Assembly (NCBI GenBank): GCA_017311185.1
Contig: JAESUZ010000753.1
Coordinates: 1,736,001 to 1,800,000, forward strand
Direction: 5' to 3'
Origin: Proteles cristata cristata
Taxonomy: Eukaryota; Chordata; Mammalia; Carnivora; Hyaenidae
Length of the DNA stretch: 64,000 nucleotides
The notes under the pieces were generated by a model. The model made no database searches and was not told where the DNA came from. It was given only the letters and a program-made list of their open reading frames with translations. Below, one piece after another: positions 15,201-29,400 of the stretch (its first letter is position 1; each line of letters opens with the position of its first letter). The position numbers and the translations under genes are program-made.

Positions 15201-18200
15201 CTCATATATGCAAATGTTATTTAAGAAACTAACATCCTATGTCACTGTAGGTTACTTATCTAGTTACTCTGCAACAGCAAATACCACAACCAATTTTTGC
15301 TTGGCACTCTAGAATTTAACCTATGCCACTCAGGCTAATAGATGTAATTGTCTTTGGCAAAAATACAAGGTCCTATTCAAGGTCATAATGTGCCAATCGC
15401 GGAAATTTTAGTTTCAATTAAGTGGCTGACAAATGCATTTAGAAATAAAAGGATTTCCCTGTCATATAACCACAAATTTAAGGATTATGGTTTGTAATAA
15501 CCTTGATACAGCTATAAGTTCAGTGATTTTAGAATGCATTCAGGGGTGCCTGGGTGGCAAAGTCTGTTAAGTATCTAACTTCAGATCAGGTCATGATCTC
15601 ATATCTAGTGAGTTCGAAACCAGTGTCAGGCTCTGTGATGACAGCTCAGAGCCTGGAGTCTGCCTTGGATTCTGTCTCTCTCTGCCCCTCCTCTGCTCAC
15701 ACACTCTCTCAATATTCCCCACTTTAAGACATTAAAAGTTTAAAATAAAACACTCCAATTAAAATAAATGCAAATATGGTTTTATAACAATCTTCATCCT
15801 TCTAGTGATATTTATTAAATATTTCAAATTCAATTTAGTGTATAAAAAAGAAATGTAGAACATACCCATTTTCTTGTAATACTCTTCCCAGGCCTTGGTA
15901 TAATCAACCTGTCCAGCTGGAGCTGGATTCTGCTGATCTCCTTGTTCAAGAAAAACAAAAACAGAAACAAACAAAAAAAGATTTACGGTTTCAAAAGACA
16001 ATCTTGGCCCTTTCCTTCTATTCCTTGAATGCAGAAACTGGGAGTGGCCTGCCATAGGGAGCAAGGGTAGGAGGGAGGGTGCTGTGTGGTAGTGGGATCC
16101 TTGCTGGTGCCAAAAGCACAGGACATAGGAGGTACAGAGGCCAACAGAGAAAATTTGTCAATGCACATGGAAGAGGAGTTACACTGAGCAGGTTAAGTAA
16201 ATTTACTGGTAAAGTAAGGATATGTACTGAGGATACAAAGTCTTTCACCATTTATAGGCATTGAAAGGGATAAAGCCAGAAAGAACTCTGATGAAATTTA
16301 GAAATATATACATATGGGGGCACCTGGTGGCTCAGTCGGTTAAGCGTCTGACTTCGGGTCAGGTCATGATCTCACGGTTAGTGAGGCATTGGGCTCTGTG
16401 CTGACAGCTAGCTCAGAGCCTGGAGACTGTCTTTGGATTCTCTGTCTCCCTCTCTCTCTGACCCTCCCCTACTCATGCTGTCTCTATCTCTCTCTCTGTC
16501 TCTCAAAAAAAAATTAAAACATTAAAAAAAATATATAGATACTAATGTTTCATATATGCATTCACAAGCATACATGTATATAAATTCCCTACGTTCTATA
16601 TGTATAAAGGATCTAGAAGCAATGACACCTTGGTAGAAATGAACACACTTGAGTTTGGTCTCTCAAATTCCATCATCTGCTAAAAGGAAATCAGGGCTCC
16701 TTGGAAAAATGGTTGATTCTAGGGCTTGAGCCCAGAAAGCACAAAATAAGCATCTTTTATGCAGGAAAGTAAAGACACGTTTAAAGAATGACAGACATGT
16801 CGGGGTGCCTGGGTGGCTTAGTCAGCTAATCGCCCAACTCTGACTCGGGTCGTGATCTCATGGTTCATGAGTTCAAGCCCCACATCAGGCTTGCTGCTGT
16901 CAGCAGTCTGCTTGCTTCATATCTTCCCTCCAGTCCCACTCAAAAATAAACAAACACACATTTAAAAAGTAAAAAAAGAATGACAGACAGACAAAAGGAT
17001 ACAGGAACCATCTTAAAGGTACTCCTGACTGACCAAAGTCAGGACAATCTGATAAATCAAAATAATAAAGACAGTTTAAAATACAACATGTTAAATAACA
17101 CAGGAGTCCATACTGATATAAAGTAAAATGATGTAAATAGAAATTACCATCATAGCTATAGCTGAATCAGGCACATGTTATCGAAGAAGGCTAAGGCCAA
17201 TGGGCAGAAATTCAACAAGGAACAGAATAGTCTTACCATCTCAGTGTAATTCCCCAAAAAGTATTTGTTAATTTCAAAGAGAAAAATGGTAATTTTACAG
17301 TATAGAAACCTAGCAGACACCAACATGACCTAGCAACTATGGTTACTATCACCAGAGATGAAGTAGGTCAACATTATAGGACCCTTGATGTAATACACTA
17401 GGAGGAACATGGCAGTATTTCTGAGATGCTGCCATATATCAAGTAGGACCTCACGATCATGACCTCATCTTTGTGAGAAAAGGCTGAGGTGACCTACACC
17501 AATTTGATAGTCATCACAGAAAAGGTATATACTTTTTATTTTTTTTTTTTACCAGATGGGATCCTAGGTCAGAACAGAGAAACTGATGGGACAATTGGTG
17601 ACATATGAGTAAGGACTCTGCATCAGGACAATAATGATGTATCAATGCTTATGTTTTAGAGGGCTGAGTGATGGTTATGTATTATTGGAGTAATACAGAA
17701 AGAGTATTTAAGGGCACTGGGACATCTTCATGCGCACAGCTTGGCCTCGATTACTGGTAATGGATATGCACATTATGACAGGATAATGGGACAAATGAGA
17801 GGTGGGGAATAAAATATTAACAGGTGTTTTATAATGTTATCTTACAACTTAAAACTTTTATGTAAGATGCAATTATTTAAAACTATTTCAAACTTATTTT
17901 TAAAAAGAAAAGTCTGCTCCCTGAAGCTATAAATATGAAAAGTTTTTAGGTTTTATATACTGATTGACGTACTTCATATAGAATTCCAAACATTAAGTTT
18001 CTATTTCTATGTAGAAAATAAAATTTTTAGTTACCATAGTTACCTTGTCCATTGGTTTGGGTTGTGGTTGGTGCACCGGCAGGAGCTGCAGGTGGTGGTT
18101 GTGCTTGCTGTTGATAATAGTGAGCATAGTATGCAGCCCAAGCTGCTGAATTTGGATCCGTTCCTGCCTTAGCTAGAATAAACACAAATTCACAGTTTCC

Positions 18201-20376
18201 ATCTAAAGTCCATAATCTCTCTCTCTCTCACATACACACACTTAACACACCCTCTTTGACAGAGACCCCAAAATTAACTGGATATCAAAAACAGTAAATG
18301 GGTTTTAAATTCTATTATTTTATTGTCATCATTTTCTTTAATTTCAGAAAAGCGAGGTACAGAAATTAAGTGACTTTCCTAGTCCTTAGAAAACTAGTTG
18401 AGTGGCAGTTGTGACAGAACTAAAGATCTTTTGCTTCCAAATCCAATGCTTTGCCTTACAGTATTCAGTGCCCTTGTTTTTTTCTAAACTGGTTTTGCCT
18501 CAAGCAAGCAGTTCTACATGGCATGACTAAAGGAAAGGATTTCGAGGAACTATCTGTATAAGGAACAATTATTTTAAAACTATGAGTTTTGTCCTGTCTT
18601 GTTTGCAACGTGGAGACAACTTAAGATTATAGAAACCACCGTATTTCATCTCATCATAATTCACAGTAATCACCCTAAAACAATACTCGATGTCACTGTC
18701 CTATCTGAAATTGTTCATTCATTCCGGAGACTTCAGGGCTGTCAAAGGCTTTTAAGTGTAACATTATCACCCAACATCTTTAATGATCTGGCTTATTCTT
18801 CCCATTCTAGCCTCATCTTCCTTTCTTTGTCAGTATTTTCCCAACACTCAAGTTATGGTCACAGTTAATTGCTTGTACTTTTCAGAAGTTATCATGGTCT
18901 TATCTGGCCTCAGACCATGTTATACTTTCTCTGAACGTGCACTCCTCATTCATCATCCTTTACAACAACCAACTCATGCAGTTATAGTTTGACACCTTTC
19001 AGAAACAGAAATCGCCTTCTTGATTCTGTCCTCTATACCAACAATATCAAGTGACACTACAGTTTATTTTTATTAGTTTATATCATCAAGAATGTAATTT
19101 CCTTAGAGTCTGTAGCTATAAGATTTCTGTTTATTCTTTATTCCATGTGGGCAAGTCTCAGGTGCTTAATGAAGGTTAGTGAGGTTTGAGGAAAAAAGAG
19201 CAAGAATTTTTAGAGTGATATAATTTTTAAGCTAATATAATTGTAAGGCATTAGCTACTCTCCAAATCTTCTTCAAGTGATAAATGTATTGCTTTTCTAA
19301 GTTCGATTACCTGTATACTGATACAAATATTTCATTGACACCTGTGACACTGACACAAACTGACACCATCCCTGGTTAGAGAAACTAATATAAAACAGAC
19401 TGAAAAGTAATACTTGTACTCTTGAATGCGTAGACTGTATAACAAAACCAGTCTTACAGTTAGATATAACTAATACATATGGAGAATTTACTAACTATTC
19501 ATTCAATATGATATTGTTTCATTTATCAATTTATAGGTAAGAAAAAAATGTTAATCAAGCTGACTAAAACAGTTTCATCTAAATCAATTATTTTGGTTTT
19601 TAACATAATGCGAAGTCTAATATAAGCAGTATCTAACCCTAGCTGCCATCTTTTAGCTAATGGGTCATTTCTTTTTCAAAGACAACACTGCAAAACATAT
19701 TCGTCAACCACTTCTTACAATGATGACTTCACCACTACTCCTAGCAGGAGAATGAGACTGTGATACAGAAACTACTACTTATTCCTATCATTTTTCTCAA
19801 TCACATTACTGATCCAAGCAGTGCTCATACGGTACAATATTGCAGATCCAAGTTTCTCAATATAAATTCCCCCCTTAACTTGCTCAAACTCTTTTAAAAA
19901 AAATTTTTTTCTTTAATGTTTTATTTATTTCTAGGAGAGAGAGAGAGAGTGTGAGCAGGGGAGGGTCAGAGAGAGAGAGGGAGTCACAGACTGAAACAGG
20001 CTCCAGGCTCTGAGCTGGCAGTCAGCACAGAGCCCGATGCAGGGCTCGAACCCACGGACCGCGAGATCATGACCTAAGCGAAAGTCAGACGCTTAACCAA
20101 CTAAGCCACCCAGGCGCCCCATTAACTTGCTCAAACTCTTAAATTATGGAATTTCTTTGCTTAATCACACCATCCCCATTAGGTTGTAAGAGGGAAGGAA
20201 AAGTCTTTTCTTTCTTTAAAGACATTTAGGGACATCCAGGCTCAGGGTCATCCGATCCCAGAGTCATGGCATCAGGCCCTGCTATGGACTCTGTGCCTGG
20301 CAGAGAGACTGGCTTAGGATTCTTTCTCTCTCCCTCCCTCTGGCCCTCCCCTACTTGTGTGAGCTCTCTAAAATAA

Positions 20377-20408
<32 letters not shown>

Positions 20409-23400
20409 CTAATAAAAAAGACATTTAAAGTATTATAAACTAACTTATATTTGACCCTTATGTAAGTCCACCTATCATAGCATTGCTAACACTTGGGAGT
20501 GCACATTTCTGCTACAGAATGTAAACTAATCTTTGCGTACCCACATCTTAGCACACTCAAGTTGTTTCTTGAATGAAAGTTGTGATTATTTGTTTACTGT
20601 CATGGGTCACTGTATTTCAAAGAGCACACTTCCTAGGAAATTAAAGTATGTTATAAATATAGGGCCATAATTAAATAACAGTGTTTTAATAAAATTCACT
20701 AAAACAATTTCATTTAAATCAATTATTTAGGTTCTTTTAAGAAATAAATACACTAGCGTGGTAAGGAATCCATAATTCAGTACCTTCCTTGAAACTACTC
20801 CAGTGAAAGAGGCCTAAAAGATAGGTAGTAGGTGAGAAAGAAGGATCATAAATAAATGTTAACTGGTTTCAATGAATGCCCCTTTGACCATCAGAGAAAG
20901 AAATCTAGAGGGTGGAAGATGAAACATCAGAATAGAATGTAATATATATAATATCCAGATCTGAACAGAGAAAACATTTAACTAAATGTATTTTTAAGTT
21001 CTAACATGCAGATATTAAACAGAGGCCTGACTTTTACGAATATGTGAAATTACCACATCAGGAATATTAAAAGACTGAATTAGCTTATATCTTATTTGAG
21101 AACTCTCAAGTTCTCAAATAATTTCTCTAATTTAGGTATTAAGTGCTCCATTAGATGCTCACATAATTATATAAATAAATGTACGCTCTTCTTTCATAGA
21201 CAATGTCACGATTAATGCATCATACATTTGGTGGCACTAGAATCTAAAACTAAGACACTGTACTTCTTCCTATAGCTTTTGGCTTTTAGCACTTTGAAAA
21301 GAGAGAAAGTCAAATATATGTAGAAAAAAGTTACATGAAAACATCATATTCACATCAGTCTCATACACTGTGGTAAAACCAGAAACTAAGACTCCTGTTG
21401 AAAAAGTGAAACAAGTGCAGAAAATGCACACAATGTAGAAATGACACTAGAAAACTGAAGAGTATATATAACAGGAGTGGCAAACAAACAATATACATTA
21501 CACATGAATGACAAATGTCTTTTACCTGGATCAGGAGGGGCCTGCTGCTGCCAGTGTGGGTATGCATTTCCCCATCCCTGGGGGGCATAAGGAGCTGGAG
21601 GACCACTGAAAAGATAGAAATCAATATAAAAATATAATTTACCAAGAGCTAGAATGTTTAGGGGAAAACCCCAGAATCAAACTCAATACTTACTGAGGAG
21701 CAGGGCCAGGTGGTCCTGGATTATAAGGTGCGGGGTTGTATGGTCCCATTGGAGTTCCAGGCCCTGGAGGCCCAGGAGGCCCATGGGGGCCTGGGACACC
21801 ATGGGGCCCATGGGGTACAGGTGGCCCTAAAGGATTTACTGGGCCCTACAAAAAAGCAAAGAGATGTACAAAAAAATCAGAAAAACAGTAATGGTTGAAC
21901 AATTCAAAGGCCAAATAATCTTCCATTTTTACCTTTATATAACCACAAGCAACATATTTTAGATTTTCCTTCATTTCCTCAATCATGCTGCAAAAACATT
22001 TTTAATTTTTTTAATGTTTACTTATTTTTGAGAGAGAGAGAGCGTGCGCGTCCACGGAAACAGGGGATGGGCTGGGAGAGAGACACACTCAAAGAATCTG
22101 AAATAGGCTCCAAGCTCTGAGCTGTCAGCACAGAGCCCAAAGCAGGACTCAAACTCAGGAACTGTTTGAAGATCATGACCTGAGCCAAATTTGGACGCTT
22201 AACTGACAGCGCCACCCAGGGACCCTATGTTGCAAAAGCTCAACTCTACCATATTAATTAGACCTGTAAATTTATTAAAATCAACAGCATCAACAAAGAA
22301 TCAAAACATCTCTTTTACCTTCCATTCTATTCCTTTCAGATTGATTCCCTTTTCCATTCTTTCTTTTTTTTTTTTTTAAATAATCTTTACTTTTATTACT
22401 TCTTTATCATGGGAAGTGTATCAAGTTTTCTCTAGCTTTTCTTTTTCTGCATCTATTCAATATCTACTTTCCTAATAATCAGACAACCACCTTGATAACA
22501 TATTCCCCAAGTTACTAAGGTTTTATACTGTGAATTGTCTACTGGGCACTTTATCATGTAAAGTAACAACTAGTAACTTTAGTAACTCAAAAAAACTAAA
22601 CTTCTCTTCACAACCTTTGTATCAGGGGACCCCATTTAAATCAGTAATTTAAATTCATTTCCTTCCTTGTCCTTTATTATTAGTTTCTTTTTTTTTTTTT
22701 TTAATGTTTTATTTCTAGGAGAGAGAGAGAGACAGCGCGAGCAGGGGAGGGTCAGAGAGAGAGGGAGTCAGACTGAAACAGGCTCCAGGCTCTGAGCTGG
22801 CAGTCAGCACAGAGCCCGACGCGGGGCTCGAACCCACGAACCGCGAGATCATGACCCAAGCGAAAATCAGACGCTTAACCGACTACGCCACCCAGGCGCA
22901 CCTACCCTTCACTTCTATTATCCATAACCAATCCCTTACAAAAAGTAAAAACAGATTATTGAAAAAGTACCAACATTTTTATAGGGCTATGTACCAGGCA
23001 CTCTTTTAAGTGACACACACTTCATGTAATTTGTACAACCGTGTAGAACAGCTACTATTATCCTCATTTTCAGAGAAAGAAACAAGAGGCCAACGAATAT
23101 AAAACAGCTTCCTCCAAGGTCACACAGTAAACAATTCAGATATTTTGAACCTAACAGCCTGACTCCAGAGTCCATGCTTGTAACTATCAAACTAAACTGC
23201 TTCTCGAGAACCTATCTTGTTTGCTCATCAATCCAGAAGAAACCTTGATCCAGACATGCTAAGGATAAAACCAAAACATTAATTCATTTTCTAGCATCAA
23301 CCTCTGCCAAGACTGGGTCTATAATTACTTTCTTCATGTTTTCAATTATGCTTTAAAAAATATAGTTTTTTTGAATGTTTAAGAGCGAGAGAGTCAGATC

Positions 23401-26400
23401 ATGAGTAGAGCAGGGGCAGAGAAAGAGGGAGACACAGGATCTGAATTAGACTCCAGGCTATGAGCTGTCAGTAGAGCCCAACGTGGGGCTCGAACTCATG
23501 AAGCATGAGATCATGACCTGAGGTGAAATCAGAAGTCAGCCACTTAAGTGACTAAGCCATTCAGGAGCCCGTATTTTTTTTTTTTTTTTTTAAAGTAGGC
23601 TTCACACCCAGCACTGAGCCAAACAGAGCTCAAATCCAGGATCCTGAGATCAAGAGCGAAACGGAGATTAAGTTGGATGCTCAACTGACTGAGCTACCCA
23701 GGCACCCCAACAATCACACTTATTGTCAATACCACAGAACTTACAATATTTGTATGTATTTTTATAAGATTCTCTTTTAATTTTTAAGTCATCTCTATAT
23801 CTAACATTGGGTTCAAAGTCACAACCCTAAGATCAAGAGTAACATGCTCTACTGGCTGAAACAGCCAGGTACACCTAGTAAGATATTCTTTAAGTCTCTT
23901 TTATACAACTATTTTTGTCTTTCCCAAGAGACAGAAACATGGCATGGTAGTCTTCAAGGAGAATTTTCCTAAGAAATTCTAATTTTTAATCATTTAAAAT
24001 ACTCCCTTACACCCTACAGTATCTTACTTTTTTTATGCTACCACCAGGAAACATTTCTAAAGGAAAAATTCAGGGGCGCCTGGGTAGCTCAGTCTGTTAA
24101 GCGTGTGACTGCAGCTCAGATCATGATCTGAGGGAACCGTGACCCACGGTTCGTGGGTTCGAGCCCCACACTGGTCTCTGTGCTGACAGCTCAGAGCCTA
24201 GAGCCTGCTTCAGATTCTATGTCTCCTTCTCTCTCTGACCCTCCCCTGCTCACGCTCTCTCTCTCTCTCTCTCTCTCTCAGAAATTTAAAAAAAAAAAAA
24301 AAAAGAGAGAAAAAAGAAAAATTTAATTTGTGTATTAGAATCACAGAACACCTTTCTAAATAAGATGTTGGGTCCTATTCCAGACATGTTGAATCAGAAC
24401 TGCCATGTGTAGACATGGAAAGCATTCAAGCTGTGTACACTTTAAAACTCCCCAAATGACTGTCAGTCTAGGATGTATTTGTAAATTTTTAAAGTGTGAG
24501 ATGCATCTAATACATATATACCCGAGCAGGGTTGAGTACGTTAAGCCCTTAATTAATCAAACTAAATTCCTGTCACCTATGTCCTACAAGAGTGTTCTTC
24601 AAGCCCCCGCCAACCCTCATTATCATACCTGCAAGTAATGAAGTCTATTTCTTATTTACTAACACAAGGTTCTAAATACTTATAAATGTGTATTTAATTA
24701 TTTTTCACTGCTCGCGAATCCCTTCTGTTTTATGTGTTCATTTTGTGGTGAAACCTACAATCTTAGAGTAGAAACTAGCATTTTTATATAGCAATTATAG
24801 GACATCAGAACACATCCTGTTTAACCGGGTCAATTAAAAAACTATCTATTTTTTAAGTAAGCTCTACACCCACTGTGAGGCCTGAACTCACAACCTGGAG
24901 ATATGAGTCACATGCTCTACTGACTGAGCCAACCAGGTGCCCCTATAAATTGAAATTTAAAGCATACTCACACCAATCTTTTCTTCTATAAGTTGCCGCG
25001 CATAGTCTATTTGCTGTGGAGTGCCACGGATTGTAAATAATTTCATATTAGGATCTGCATTAGGTGGAGGATTTCTCTGAAGTTCTATTCTTGCACCAGA
25101 CTGCTGACTTATGCTTTTTATGGTTTCACCTCCTAAAATCAAAACACAGTAATTTCTCTAAGAGCCAAAGGATATAAAAAAAGCTATTTAAAAGAAAAGC
25201 ACCACAACTAAAAGGGCCATTAAGAAGTTTTGAACAGTATCCCATCTGCCAATATTCTATTAGAATTTTTCATTTATTCTACATTTTAAATCAAGTTATA
25301 TAAAGCAAATACTTTATGCTTCTCCTAAAATACATTTAAGTTTCAAGACATCACTTAGTACGTACACTCAATGTAAAATCAATTGAAACAACAAAAAGTA
25401 ACTCATCAAAATACTTGGTTTAAATAAACTGCTTTTAAAGTTAACCTAAATTAACACACTTATTAAAAATTCTAAAATTTAAGAAGATATAAGGAAAAGC
25501 AAATGACACAAAAACATCCAAGCCACTCTTTGGGTCAAAACAAGTTTCTTACACAAATAAACTGTTGGCCCACTCTCTAGAAGCCAATGTTATCAAATCC
25601 CATTCTTTTTATATGCATATCAGGCCCTTCATTTATGTTTTTGTTACAAACCAACATAAAATAGAGCCAGGGAAAAATCATTGCTACTGGTTTATAAGAG
25701 AAATAGCATCCAGAAAAATTAGGTCAGGTGTTAACATTTTTACCCACACATCAAAACATTATTTAAAATACATTGCCTTTTCCTATTATTAATCCAGTTT
25801 TCCCAGTTGGTACAATGAAATTAAATTCCTGTAGTCCACCAGGTGGTCCCATGTTCCAGTTGCCTTGACCTCTACCTCTTCCTCGGCCACCAGGTCCAGG
25901 TCCACCAGGATTACCTGCCTAAAGAAGGGAAAGACAAGGAAAGAAACAAAAGTCAGCAGAGAAGTATATTCTTCTTTCCATAGTAAAGTCATTACATGTA
26001 TATTTTCCTAAACCAGAAATTTAAAAAAGTTAAGAGATGACTTGGCCCAAATAATCAAGTACTATCTACCCACCATTTGTTCTTTTTACACTGGGATGAG
26101 TAAGACAGTGCTTATGTAGTTGCCTTTCTGCTCTAAGATGTCTACCTTTCTAGTTATTAACAAAACATCATCAGACAGATTCTGATCTAAAAATAAAGAT
26201 TGGGGGGGGGACACTTTCAAGCTTGATAAACAATAGATATTTTTAAAATTTTCTTCATTTTGAGAGAGACAGAGACACAGCAAGCATGCATACACAGAGG
26301 AGGGACAGAGAGAGGTGGAGAGAGAATCCTAAGCAGACTGTGCTGTCAACTTGGAGCCCGATGCAGGGCTGTTTAAGGAACCATGAGATCATGACCTGAG

Positions 26401-29400
26401 CCGGACGCTTAACTGACTGACCCACCCAGGCATCCCTGAAAGTATTTTTTAAATGAAAACAAAATAATGAAAATAGTTAACATCTGTCAAACCTGAACAC
26501 TTCGAAGCAGGTCTGTAATAATTTCTGCAGCATGTTGACATCGGTCTGGAGGTCCTGTTATTTGTGCTATTCTATCAGGTGTTGTTCCATCATCTTCACA
26601 ACAAAAAAACAAAATGGATCTATTTAGCAACAAATGGACATCAAAAGTAATTGCTGCCAACACTGAGAAAATTAAAAATATGTACTCACCTGGCTTAAAC
26701 TGAATTCGAACACCAGCATCATTTTGTATTTTTTTAATCATCTCTCCATTTCTTCCTATTACAATGCCAACAGCAAATCTTGGAATGGGAACCTTATGCA
26801 AAGAAGACTAAGTATTAAGAGAGCGATTTCCTAAAAATTAATCTACCTCAAATCCTAAAAGTATAAACAGCATTATCCTTTGATATGCCATCAAGTAGGG
26901 TAATGAAAAATACAAGTTATACATTCTGCACTCCAAGGCAGGTATGGTTAGGGGATACAGTTAGAAATGGCTATGTAACACAAAATAGAAAAAACACGTA
27001 TTTATGAATCAGTATACAACCATTAATGAATTGGTATTTTTACTTACATCTATCCCTTCATTTCCACCTATTCTTGACCCATACTCATTTCGAACTTCTC
27101 TGAAACCACCTTGATCACGAATTAACTCTAACACCATTTCCTTGGCTTGCTGAAATAGGAGGGGGAAAAAAAAATCACCCAATTTAGAAAGTATGTCGCA
27201 AAACACTGTAATTATTCATGCATATGTTGCCCATTCTGCCCCCAAATCCTTCTTTGTAAGATATAAGCTTAAGTTTACTTGAACTTTGTATGGGTCTCCT
27301 GTAATCCTAAGAGGTTTGTCAGCACCAGTGTTCTGAGGTCCATCTTGAATCATAACCATTTTAACTCCAGCTCGCTCCTGTTACAGAAATCACATGTATT
27401 AACAAAAGGGAAGTGGAAAGAAACTGACTTCAAAATGGAAAGTAATCATTTTACAAATATAATAATACCTGAAGTTGTTTAATAGTTTCTCCCCCTTTTC
27501 CAATAACTAATCCTGCTTTGCTAGCTGGAATCATGATTTCTTGAACTGCGTTTCCTGGCCCATCACCATGGTGGAAGCCAGGGGCTGGTCTTCCCTTTTC
27601 TACAATCTGGTCCAGTAACCGTTTTGCTGATCTGTTAACAGTTAACAAATAGAGAGTAAGTTACAGCATAATAAAACCTTATCCAAACAGAGAAATACAA
27701 AATGATATGATAAGGTACTTCTCCCATCCCAATTCAGGCTTAGAGGGCTTAAGGCTAATTTAACAATTTTAATTAAGAGAAAATACCACCATGGTCAAAG
27801 AATCAAACTATGCAATAAATTTTCTAGGTGTGTAATTCTCAGTATTTTAGAGAATATTTCAAAATTTCCAAGAAGTAGCATTCTACTTCTACAGTTATCT
27901 CAGAATTGAGCTGAATTCTGTCTAGAACTAAATGATGTATTTTGATTTTTAAATTAGTATGGTCACACATGTTAAAATTTATTCGTTCAAAAATACTTAA
28001 GAAATGTCAGCTATATATCGGGAACTATCCTAGATAATAAAGTTACAATATTGAACAAAAAAGGGTTCCTACTGGTATAGTTTAACTTGATTAAATAAGT
28101 TAAAAGTAGCATGTTAAAAAGAGACATATTTGAGGTTAAGAGCTATAGACAAAAATCAAAACTGGGTAAGAGGGGACACTGTGTAAAGGTATGCTATTTT
28201 ATGCAAAAGACACATGAGAAACTTTACCGATATGGAGACATTTGAACCAAGAACTAAGGAAAAAGGGGGAATAACTGTGAAAATATAGTGGGAAATGTTC
28301 CAGAGCAAAGAAACTGAATCTGCAAAAGACTCAAATGAGAAGCACGTTTGGGTGTGCTAAAAGAAAAGCAGCTAAATCAGGCTTTAACAGAATAAGGTGG
28401 GAGAAGAGCAGCAAAAAACAAAATGAGAAAGGTTACGGTAGGAAAGGCAGTCCATGACAAAAACACTGACTTTTACCCTAAGTGGTGAAGCATTGGAGGA
28501 TTTGAGCAAAGTAGAGATGTGAATTGATTCACATTTAAAAAATAAACACTACGGCTATACTTTTTTTTTTTAATGTTTTATTTATTTTTGAGAGAGAGAC
28601 AGAGACAGCGTGAGCAGTTAAGGGTCAGAGAAAAAGGGAGACACTGAATCCGAAACAGGATCCAGGCTCTGGGCTGGCCGTCAGCACAGAGTCCGACGCG
28701 GGGCTCAAACCCACAAACCACGGGATCATGACCTGAGCCGAAGTCGGGCACTTAACCGACTGAGCCACCCAGGCAACCCTACAGCTATACTCTTGTAAGA
28801 GTATAAGGCCACTGCTATATAAGGCTAAAAAGAATGGAAACGTTGAAATATAGGCAAATGATGTCACAGAGAAGGTGACAGTATAGAAGTGGCAAAAAGA
28901 GGCTAGATTCCAAATCATTTATGAAGAAAAATGACCCAGGAGTTACTTATGAATAAATTGAGGCAGAAGAAAAAAATAAAAGTATTAAAACAGAGTCCCC
29001 ATACACTGAGATGATTAAGAGAAGTAAAAGACAAACCTGGGTGGAAATGGTAAGGAAAATAATTACCCCCCTTTTAACAATCTATAGTTTGAAACGTCTA
29101 GTAGACATTCAAGCAAAGATACTAAGTAAGCAGCTTGACAGAAGTCTAAAATTTGGATAAAGAGAGCAAGGCAGAAGTTAAAAATTTAGGAATACATAAA
29201 ATATATGATATGTGGGTTTCAAGGGCAGTTTTTGTTAAGATGAAGGAATTTTCAAGCATGTTTACATGTTGTTACAAATTATCTAGAAATCTTTCTGGAA
29301 GGATGCACTGGCCTCAGGCCTAGGATTTCATACTTACTGGACAGATTCAGGTGTTCCAGTTAACATACAAGACCTTTCTGGAAGGCCACCACTATCTACA

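Noticed and set aside
21710..21898. Plus-strand frame with Gly/Ala-rich translation
   Set aside because: It is the antisense of FUBP1 exon 15, whose Pro/Gly codons read openly on both strands.
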